DNA of 41,955 bases from Saprospirales bacterium. GTDB lineage: Bacteria > Bacteroidota > Bacteroidia > Chitinophagales > Saprospiraceae. Under the pieces are notes generated by a model, which saw only the letters and a program-made list of their open reading frames with translations, was not told where the DNA came from and made no database searches. The first letter of the stretch is position 1. Each line of letters starts with the position of its first letter. A program made the translations under genes and the position numbers. Location of the stretch: positions 1 through 41,955 of the forward strand of contig PAAY01000053.1 in assembly GCA_002698985.1 (NCBI GenBank), given 5' to 3'. Shown here piece after piece: positions 36,084 through 41,955 of the stretch.

Positions 36084-36130
36084 TCTCAACTTCTCTAAAC
36101 TTCTCTAAACCTCTCTAAACCTCTCTAAAC
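36083..36130. repeat. 10-bp tandem repeat (CTCTAAACYT), about 4.8 copies, same family as at 1-156
   Basis: Units CTCTCAACTT, CTCTAAACTT, CTCTAAACCT, CTCTAAACCT and a partial unit in strict 10-bp register. The first unit is the exact reverse complement (rotated) of the TGAGAGAAGT unit at 1-90, and the later ones match the 105-156 array. It sits between the CBS gene and its terminator. Confidence 0.9.
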
Positions 36131-36163
36131 AAATGAGTTCACTTTTCGAGTGAACTCATTTTT
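36131..36163 (+). terminator. Terminator of the CBS gene, overlapping the EI24-like stop
   Basis: Perfect 13-bp stem AAATGAGTTCACT/AGTGAACTCATTT with a 5-nt loop and T5 on the plus strand. The stop codon of the convergent 36156-36899 gene lies inside the right arm; on the minus strand a weaker TTTGTTT follows, so it may work both ways. Confidence 0.8.
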
Positions 36164-36899
36164 CAATTTCATCCAGTCGCTTCACCGTTTCAATCGTAGC
36201 TGCAACGGTTCCCAGGGGCATGGCCACCAGGAAGCCCACAAAGGTGAAAAGGAGCAACAAAAACACCATTCCATTGCCGATGGCCAGGCCCTTGTGGGCT
36301 TTCACAAACCGGATGCTATCACGGTAGCCGAAATGTCGCTCAAGGGCAAAATCCAGGTTGCCGAAGCCCGCATAGAAGGATTGAAGGATAAAGATCAGGG
36401 CACTGGTGAACGGTGTAAAAACGGGTATCAAACCTATAATGAGCAGGAGAATTGTCAGAGTCAGCTCCCTGATGAGGTTCCTGACGGCAATGGCCAGGCC
36501 ACGGGAAATATCTTTCAAAATCTTCGGCAAGGACCAGCCCACTGTGTCTTCATAACCGGTCAACTGTCTTTCTACCTTCTCTGACAGAATGCTCAGAAAA
36601 GGAGCGGTTACCACCATCACCAGTTGTTTGAAAACCAGCAGACCGAGCGCGGCAAGCAGTAAGCCGCCAAAGATATTGGCGATGCTGCTGACAATGCCTT
36701 TGGCAAAGTCCCTCTTCCAAAATCCAATGATGATTTGGCCAATGTCATCAGACAGGCCGTAAGCAGTTGCGAAAATGGCAATGCCAATCAATATGCTGAT
36801 AAAACCAGGCAGCAATACGTATCCCCACATCCGGAACCTGGAAACGTGCTCCACTGCCTTGACATAAGAAGTAAAGCCGGAAATGAAATCTTTTAGCAT
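36156..36899 (-). CDS. EI24/CysZ-like integral membrane protein
   Basis: 247 aa with about four to six membrane segments (GYVLLPGFISILIGIAIFAT, IANIFGGLLLAALGLLVFKQ, LTLTILLLIIGLIPVFTPFT, MVFLLLLFTFVGFLVAMPLG). The order of segments, the FISGFTSYVKAVEHV amphipathic start and the PFLSILSEKVE and F-LERHFGYRDSIRFVKAHK blocks fit the EI24 (CysZ-type) domain. CysZ transports sulfate in enterobacteria; whether this protein does so is not shown by the sequence. It stands alone between two terminators. Confidence 0.85.
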   Translation of the reverse strand: MLKDFISGFTSYVKAVEHVSRFRMWGYVLLPGFISILIGIAIFATAYGLSDDIGQIIIGFWKRDFAKGIVSSIANIFGGLLLAALGLLVFKQLVMVVTAPFLSILSEKVERQLTGYEDTVGWSLPKILKDISRGLAIAVRNLIRELTLTILLLIIGLIPVFTPFTSALIFILQSFYAGFGNLDFALERHFGYRDSIRFVKAHKGLAIGNGMVFLLLLFTFVGFLVAMPLGTVAATIETVKRLDEIEK

Positions 36900-36940
36900 A
36901 GCGGTTGGATTTGTGTGGGCTAAAATTCCAAATCAAAAAC

Positions 36941-36974
36941 AAAAGGGCCCCCAAAATCTACTGGGAGCCCTTTT
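36941..36974 (-). terminator. Terminator of the 464-aa unknown gene
   Basis: 12-bp stem AAAAGGGCTCCC/GGGGGCCCTTTT with a 10-nt loop in the minus-strand RNA; the single G-U pair exists only on this strand. It is followed by GTTTTTGATTT, 27 nt after the stop codon. Confidence 0.85.
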
Positions 36975-37000
36975 GATTCGACCTGAGGGTGTCATTTTCA

Positions 37001-38395
37001 TTAACTCGCAGGAGTTTTCCGCTTCCGGCGGGTCTTGAATAGCTCCACAACCTCTTTCTCTGTCAGGAAGTTGAGATCCACGAAGGTGGTGGAAACGAAC
37101 TTCTTGATATCCTGATAGTCCTTGCCCCGCTTGTCTGTAAAATGCTTCAACAGGCGCTTCACATAAGCCATGCAGGTGTGTTTGATGCCGAGGTTGAACT
37201 GCTCATGACCGAAGATATTGATATAAACCGTGAAGACCTTGGCAATCTCGAACAGCTCAGGGTAGTCGGTTTCTTCCAGGTTGCTGATGAAGGTTCTCAG
37301 GTAGTGCAGGATAGTCATCCGGACACATTCATTGACCGTTGAACGCCCCTGGTGCTGGTTGTAAAATGCCTTTACCGCTTCCATGGCTTCCTCGGTGTGG
37401 TAGCCTGAGGAATGGACAGTAGCCATCAGCTCATAATACTTGGTCAGATCGTCCTGCTTGCTGTGATCCAGGATGTTGTAGATCCGTGCATCAGCATAGG
37501 CATCCATGTTTACCCTGTCGCTGTGGTGCATTTCCAGCAGGAAATGGAGCCAGGAATCAATGAAGTTTTTGTGCTTTTCACGGGTAGCGTTGAAATGCTT
37601 GGCCAGATGGGCCGTGTATTCTTCGTCGAGGTCAAAGAAACAGGCATAAATGCCCATGATCTGAAGGTGCTCATCGTGCCCCTGAAATTCTTCATTGCCG
37701 ACAAAGTCCTTCAGGAAAGGCAGCAAGCTGCTGTTGTCGAGGTTCCTTTCCAGGCGGTAAATGAGGAATTCTTTCAGCGAAGCAAAGTACACCTTCAGCT
37801 CCCCAAGATTTTGCGGAAAATCAGCAGTCATGTAGTTGAATGACCGAAACTGCCGGGTATAAATTTCATAGCCCTTTTTCCGTCCTTCCGGGGTGCGGTA
37901 CTTGTCCAGCTTTTGTGATTGCAGGAAATACCGGATGCGCTTGTTGTCTATGGCATTGATGAGGTTGGTGATCCAGATATCACTGCTGAAAGCAAAACCC
38001 ATCTGGATACTCTGCCCAATCCGTTTTTTGAGAATCTCAAAATTGGGTGAGTTGCAAATGGCCAGCAGAATGTCGCGGAAGTGGGTTTGCGGACGAACGT
38101 ATTTGTAGTTCTGATCCAACTCCCCTCTCAAGACACTGTATCCCAGCAGGCGGGGCAGGAATAAACCTTCGAAGTCATTTTGCATGATGCGCTTCTCCAG
38201 GGCAATCAATTGCAATGGGTTTTCAGCAGCGACGCGCTCGTGTATTGTTTCGATGCGGGGCTCGTAGTTGGCTTTCAGTTGCTCGTAATACGCTTCATCT
38301 TCCTCTTCGAGGTAGGTAGCCAACTCTTCCGATTCCTGAATTTCTTTTGCCAGGGCATCGAGTTCCTCGAGATATTCTTTGTTTAATTCCATCAT
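37001..38395 (-). CDS. Unknown all-helical protein, 464 aa
   Basis: No signal peptide or membrane segment. Start taken at the ATG at 38395 (MMELNKEYLEELDALAKEIQ); the frame extends to a TTG at 38431 but that would run into a hairpin. The N-terminal 60 aa are highly acidic and helical. The rest is an alpha-helical solenoid-like sequence with many Tyr, Phe and His (HFRDILLAICNSPNFEILKK, HKNFIDSWLHFLLEMHHSDR) and a basic C-terminal tail (KTRRKRKTPAS). I do not recognise the family; the size and repetitive helix pattern suggest a HEAT-like scaffold. It has a good promoter, a structured leader and its own terminator. Confidence 0.8.
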   Translation of the reverse strand: MMELNKEYLEELDALAKEIQESEELATYLEEEDEAYYEQLKANYEPRIETIHERVAAENPLQLIALEKRIMQNDFEGLFLPRLLGYSVLRGELDQNYKYVRPQTHFRDILLAICNSPNFEILKKRIGQSIQMGFAFSSDIWITNLINAIDNKRIRYFLQSQKLDKYRTPEGRKKGYEIYTRQFRSFNYMTADFPQNLGELKVYFASLKEFLIYRLERNLDNSSLLPFLKDFVGNEEFQGHDEHLQIMGIYACFFDLDEEYTAHLAKHFNATREKHKNFIDSWLHFLLEMHHSDRVNMDAYADARIYNILDHSKQDDLTKYYELMATVHSSGYHTEEAMEAVKAFYNQHQGRSTVNECVRMTILHYLRTFISNLEETDYPELFEIAKVFTVYINIFGHEQFNLGIKHTCMAYVKRLLKHFTDKRGKDYQDIKKFVSTTFVDLNFLTEKEVVELFKTRRKRKTPAS

Positions 38396-38413
38396 GATTC
38401 TGTGTAATTTGAA

Positions 38414-38451
38414 AAGAACCTGGAAGAGCACTTAAGCTCTTCCAGGTTCTT
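38414..38451 (-). terminator. Perfect 16-bp hairpin in the leader of the 464-aa gene
   Basis: AAGAACCTGGAAGAGC (38414-38429) pairs with GCTCTTCCAGGTTCTT (38436-38451) without mismatch, 6-nt loop, followed on the minus strand by TTTTC. It lies 110 nt beyond the stop of the SpoU methyltransferase gene and could be its terminator. However, a good promoter (38483-38513) lies upstream of it and the start codon 19 nt downstream, so it is also a candidate attenuator. Confidence 0.75.
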
Positions 38452-38482
38452 GTATTAGAATTTTCCAAACTTGACTAGGCCG

Positions 38483-38513
38483 CAAAGATAGTGGCACCAT
38501 TGCACATATCAAA
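38483..38513 (-). promoter_or_regulatory. Promoter upstream of the 464-aa gene
   Basis: On the minus strand TTTG (38513-38510), a 19-nt spacer and TATCTTTG (38490-38483), a full match to the Bacteroidota consensus. The start would be near 38476, upstream of the 38414-38451 hairpin. Confidence 0.7.
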
Positions 38514-38561
38514 GTCTCCAAGGCAGTATGTCCCGCCTTATTGCCGGAGGCGAAGGCAAAT

Positions 38562-39329
38562 CTACGCATTCCAGCGTTTGGCCCATTCTGCCACCACAAT
38601 TCCCGCAGCAACAGAAGCGTTCAGCGATTCGGCTTTCCCGCCCTTGCCTTTGGGAATGGTAACGAGTTTATCGACCATGGCTGCCACCCCACTGGAAATG
38701 CCATTGCTTTCATTGCCCAGCACCATTACAGCGGCCTCCGGGAAGTCCAGCTGGAACAGGTTTTCACCTTCAAGTGCTGCTGCAAGCAGGGGCACCTCCT
38801 CCAGGCTCGACTTCAAGGCTTCCAATTCAAGTTGTGGGCTGTTGATCCTCAACACAGCCCCCATGCTCGACTGCACGACCTTTGGATTGAAGAGCTCCAC
38901 GGTGCCGGGGCTCCGAACCACATTCTTCACGCCAAACCAATCGGCAATCCTCAAAATGGTTCCAAGGTTGCCGGGGTCCTGGATGCGGTCAAGAAACAGG
39001 GTCAGGCCTGATTTTGCCGAAGGAATGTCAAGCTTTTGAGCCGGCTGATTGGCCACTATCAACACCTGGTTCGGGGTGCTCAGCAGGCTGATTTCCCGCA
39101 AACTTTTCTCATTTGCTTCGTACAACTTGTTAACAAATGGGCCAAGAAGTGTTGTATTCTTCTCAATCCACTCAGGCAATGCAACAATCAGCTCGATGGA
39201 CACATCACAGGATTGCAGCACTTCATCAGCGATCTTCGTGCCCTCGGCAATGAAATTCTGATACTTTTGGCGGTATCTTCCCCGGTGAAGTGATTTGATG
39301 TATTTTGATTTGCTTTGAGACAATTCCAT
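38562..39329 (-). CDS. SpoU/TrmH-family RNA methyltransferase
   Basis: 255 aa from the ATG at 39329; upstream in-frame codons to 39383 would overlap the divergent tamL start, and the typical N-terminus (MELSQSKSKYIKSLHRGRYR) begins here. The N-terminal L30e-like substrate domain includes KYQNFIAEGTKIADEVL. The SPOUT knot motifs are FLDRIQDPGNLGTILRIADW (motif 1), VLGNESNGIS (motif 2) and LNASVAAGIVVAEW (motif 3). It 2'-O-methylates a tRNA or rRNA ribose with SAM; the target is unknown. It is divergent from tamL, a pairing I recall from other Bacteroidota. Confidence 0.92.
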   Translation of the reverse strand: MELSQSKSKYIKSLHRGRYRQKYQNFIAEGTKIADEVLQSCDVSIELIVALPEWIEKNTTLLGPFVNKLYEANEKSLREISLLSTPNQVLIVANQPAQKLDIPSAKSGLTLFLDRIQDPGNLGTILRIADWFGVKNVVRSPGTVELFNPKVVQSSMGAVLRINSPQLELEALKSSLEEVPLLAAALEGENLFQLDFPEAAVMVLGNESNGISSGVAAMVDKLVTIPKGKGGKAESLNASVAAGIVVAEWAKRWNA

Positions 39330-39374
39330 CCTGGATAAACAGTTAATGCGCTGAACTACAGTCGCTTCGCAATA

Positions 39375-41858
39375 ATGAAACACTATTTTTCCAAATTCCT
39401 TCCAGTCAATTCCGGCACAACGTTGCTCACATTATGCCTGCTGCTGGCAATTGGAACCGGCTGCAACACCACCAGGTTTCTCGACAAAGAGCGTGGTGAA
39501 ATGTTTCTGGTCGCCAACGAAATAGTTTTCGAAAAGGCGGATGGCAAAGTAAAGAACAAATCAAACCTCGAATACGAACTGCTCCAAATTGCCCTGCAAA
39601 AGCCCAATAAAAAGTTCTTCGGTGTTCCGCGCCAATATTTTTATTACACGGCCACTGATACGCTCGACAAGACCCCATTTGGTCTCAGCGGTGAAAGGGT
39701 GAAAAAACGCCTCCTCGCTGAAGAACCGGCCATTCTGGACACCGCTCTGGTGCAGCAATCGGTTGACATCATGCGGGCCCACCTTCAAAACAAAGGCTAC
39801 TTCTTCGCAAAAGTCTGGAGTGAGATTTCGGTGAACAGGAAGAAGACCAAAGCCACCGTCAAATACCATGTGCAGCCCGATGGCAGATTTACCATTGACT
39901 CCGTGTGGTATGTCAGCAAAGACACCGCCATTAAAGAATTACTGGATTCCGTAAAACACTTGTCTTTTCTACAGCCCGGAAGCCCCATCGACAAAAACCT
40001 GTACCAACAGGAGGTTTCCCGCATCACCACCTTTCTGAGAGACAACGGCTATGCTTATTTCTATCCGCAATACATTTCCAACCTTCAGGGCCGCGACAGC
40101 AGCAATACCTTGCTGACTGCTGACATCGAACTGGAGATATTGCTGCCTCCCGGCAAAGAAAAACACCAGGTTTACCACATCGGGGAAATTTACATCGACC
40201 CCGATTTTGACCCTTACACGGGTAACGCCTACAAACAGGACACCGTCATCAACGGCATCCACTTCCTTTTGGGAAAAAATGAGCGGTTCAAGGTGAAACC
40301 CAAAACCATCCTCAATTCCCTGTTTTTCGAACCCGGCTCTTTGTACCGCCAGAGCGAAATTGACAACTCCGTGCGCCAGCTGAGTGGTCTGGGGGTTTTC
40401 AGGCCGCCATCCTTCAGGTTTGAAGAAGACAGCATCGAAACCGGCAAACTCAACTTCACCATACTCCTCACACCCAACAAAAAATGGGAAATCGGTGCTG
40501 ATTTCGACATCAGCACGACGGAACGGAAAAACCTGGGTAGCTCTGACCTGCTGGGGCTTTCTTTCAGCCCTTCGCTGCGCAACAGGAATTTTCTCCGGGG
40601 GGCCGAGCTCTTTGCCTTCAACACCGACCTCGGTATCGAACTGGCTTTCCCCAGCGGCTTCAGGTCCCTGATCAACACCGTTGATTTCAGGCTGCAAGCC
40701 GACCTTTACCTGCCCCGTTTCACCAACTATTTTGGCATCTGGAAAGGCCTCTGGAAAAGTGGAATCCTTTCGGAACATGCCTACCAGGAGATGCGCCAAA
40801 AAGCGACCAGCCGATTCTCCAGCAGTTACAACCTGCTCATTTTGCTGGACAATTACCGGCTCCAATTTGCCAACATCACTTACGGATTCGACTTTCAGAA
40901 ATCCCTCAACAACAGGTACCTCATCAACCACATTGGCTTCGACCTGCTGGTACCTGAAGTTACCCCCAACTCCAGGTTCGACACCCTGTTGCAGGGACAG
41001 CCCCTGCTCCGTAACAGTTTCAGCCGCCAGTTCATTTCCGGGATTTTGTTTCGTGACCTCACCTGGATCCACACCTCTTCCACCAGTTCCAATGCCAATT
41101 ACTGGTATTTCCGTGGCACCGTGGACCTGTCAGGTCTGGAAGCAATGGCCGGCAATTCGCTCGTCAAACTGGTAGCCAATACCAACAATGACCTTCAGTT
41201 TTTCGGAATAGACTTTTCCCATTACCTGAAACTGGAAACGGACCTCCGCCACAATTGGGTTTTCAGCCCGAACCGCCAACTGGTGGCCCGTGCGAATGTC
41301 GGCTTCGCCACCCCATACTATCAATCCTCCACCGTACCCTACGTAAAACAGTTTTACGTAGGTGGCCCATACAGTCTGCGGGGCTGGTATGCCAGGTCCT
41401 TGGGCCCGGGGCTGTACAAAGACCCGCTGACCGATGACCGGACCCAGAGGAACCTGTTTTACCAGTCAGGGGATATCAAGATCGAGTTCAACCTGGAGTA
41501 CCGCTTTCTGCTGATGCGCCCGGCCAACCTGTTCAACCTGTACGGTGCTTTGTTCATAGATGCAGGCAATGTGTGGACCAGGAAGGAAGACGAGGGCAGA
41601 CCGGGATCACAATTTGCATTTACCAGACGGTTTCAGGATGGCGCCATCGTTCAGGACAATTTCCTTCGGGAAATGGCCGTAGGAAGCGGCTTCGGCACAA
41701 GGTGGGACTTCACCTACTTCATTCTGAGACTTGACCTCGGGGTTCCCTTGCGCAACAACTACCCGGATTCCAGCCGTTCAAACACTTATTGGAATGAGTT
41801 CTCAAAACTCGGCTTCAAAGATGTCATCTTCAATCTCGGCCTCGGGTATCCGTTTTAA
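39375..41858 (+). CDS. tamL: TamL-like outer-membrane assembly lipoprotein (Omp85/BamA family)
   Basis: 827 aa. A lipoprotein signal with Cys30 (AIGTGC) is followed by the TamL-type start NTTRFLDKERGEMFLVANEI. POTRA-like domains run to about 400 (YFFAKVWSEISVNRKKTKAT, GYAYFYPQYI, LSGLGVFRPPSFRF). A C-terminal beta-barrel includes the lid-loop motif GGPYSLRGWYARSLGPG (from residue 663) and terminal strands ending in aromatic F. It belongs to the outer-membrane protein insertion or transport machinery. Unlike BamA it is lipidated, as reported for Bacteroidota TamL. The TamB partner would be expected next, but the window ends 97 bp later. Confidence 0.92.
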   Translation: MKHYFSKFLPVNSGTTLLTLCLLLAIGTGCNTTRFLDKERGEMFLVANEIVFEKADGKVKNKSNLEYELLQIALQKPNKKFFGVPRQYFYYTATDTLDKTPFGLSGERVKKRLLAEEPAILDTALVQQSVDIMRAHLQNKGYFFAKVWSEISVNRKKTKATVKYHVQPDGRFTIDSVWYVSKDTAIKELLDSVKHLSFLQPGSPIDKNLYQQEVSRITTFLRDNGYAYFYPQYISNLQGRDSSNTLLTADIELEILLPPGKEKHQVYHIGEIYIDPDFDPYTGNAYKQDTVINGIHFLLGKNERFKVKPKTILNSLFFEPGSLYRQSEIDNSVRQLSGLGVFRPPSFRFEEDSIETGKLNFTILLTPNKKWEIGADFDISTTERKNLGSSDLLGLSFSPSLRNRNFLRGAELFAFNTDLGIELAFPSGFRSLINTVDFRLQADLYLPRFTNYFGIWKGLWKSGILSEHAYQEMRQKATSRFSSSYNLLILLDNYRLQFANITYGFDFQKSLNNRYLINHIGFDLLVPEVTPNSRFDTLLQGQPLLRNSFSRQFISGILFRDLTWIHTSSTSSNANYWYFRGTVDLSGLEAMAGNSLVKLVANTNNDLQFFGIDFSHYLKLETDLRHNWVFSPNRQLVARANVGFATPYYQSSTVPYVKQFYVGGPYSLRGWYARSLGPGLYKDPLTDDRTQRNLFYQSGDIKIEFNLEYRFLLMRPANLFNLYGALFIDAGNVWTRKEDEGRPGSQFAFTRRFQDGAIVQDNFLREMAVGSGFGTRWDFTYFILRLDLGVPLRNNYPDSSRSNTYWNEFSKLGFKDVIFNLGLGYPF

Positions 41859-41862
41859 TTTA

Positions 41863-41955
41863 GAGCCTGTTTAGATTTTCATGCTTGAGCGAAAGTGAGC
41901 AAATTTTATTCTGAACGAGGCAAATTTTGCAGGCGGATACGGGTAATCCGGCGAA
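41863..41955. repeat. Probable left part of a palindromic dispersed element, cut by the window end
   Basis: Starts GAGCCTGTTTAGATTTTC directly after tamL. It contains two related segments (GAGCAAATTTT at 41897 and GAGGCAAATTTTGC at 41917) and a small hairpin CGGAT-ACGGGTA-ATCCG (41934-41950) that could be the apex of a larger inverted repeat. No coding frame is seen. The right half, needed to prove an inverted repeat, lies outside the window. Confidence 0.35.

Noticed and set aside
39969-41072. Minus-strand open frame of 367 codons inside tamL
   Set aside because: Antisense to an Omp85 gene with clear motifs; composition (Val, Glu, Gln rich) is typical of a shadow frame.

Overview
The window comes from a Bacteroidota chromosome, most likely the Saprospiria (Lewinella/Haliscomenobacter-like). 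Signs of this are cargo proteins with both kinds of type IX secretion sorting domain, a TamL-type lipidated Omp85 protein, start codons without Shine-Dalgarno sequences, and promoters of the TTTG-N19/20-TAnnTTTG type. The genes are mostly housekeeping and envelope genes. I see no phage, integron, CRISPR array or complete insertion sequence.

Layout. 1-174: 10-bp tandem repeats in front of ffh. 175-5.4 kb: ffh, then on the minus strand hom and a cystathionine gamma-synthase gene (metB-like) behind a clear SAM-I riboswitch with a terminator, then the heptose-7-phosphate kinase gene. 5.5-13.5 kb: a small exported protein and a 2401-residue secreted repeat protein ending in a gliding-motility (CHU_C) domain. 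13.7-15.8 kb: tpiA, an ECF sigma factor and a PspC-like mini protein. 15.8-19.5 kb: metH. 19.8-23.9 kb: a secreted subtilase. 23.9-25.2 kb: a YceI/MarR pair. 25.3-28.1 kb: a membrane glycosyltransferase and an M28 peptidase. 28.2-31.2 kb: a small protein with an effector-associated-like domain, gmhA, hisS and tRNA-His. 31.4-36.9 kb: a four-PDZ protein, a DUF4403 lipoprotein, a CBS protein and an EI24/CysZ-like membrane protein. 37.0-41.9 kb: a large unknown protein, a SpoU/TrmH methyltransferase and tamL, followed by one half of what may be a palindromic element.

How the genes work together. Three loci (SAM riboswitch-metB-hom, and metH) serve homoserine and methionine synthesis. gmhA and rfaE1 carry out two steps of the ADP-heptose pathway from separate loci. 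The 2401-aa protein and the subtilase are T9SS cargo, and TamL belongs to outer-membrane assembly.

Most notable observations: (1) a tRNA-His gene with A73 and no encoded G-1, just upstream of a HisRS that resembles the atypical alphaproteobacterial type; (2) a decamer repeat family at two intergenic sites 36 kb apart; (3) a long hairpin between a good promoter and the start codon of an unknown 464-aa protein; (4) a solitary effector-associated-like domain protein; (5) a candidate MarR operator at the YceI promoter. All calls come from reading the sequence by eye; no database search was run.
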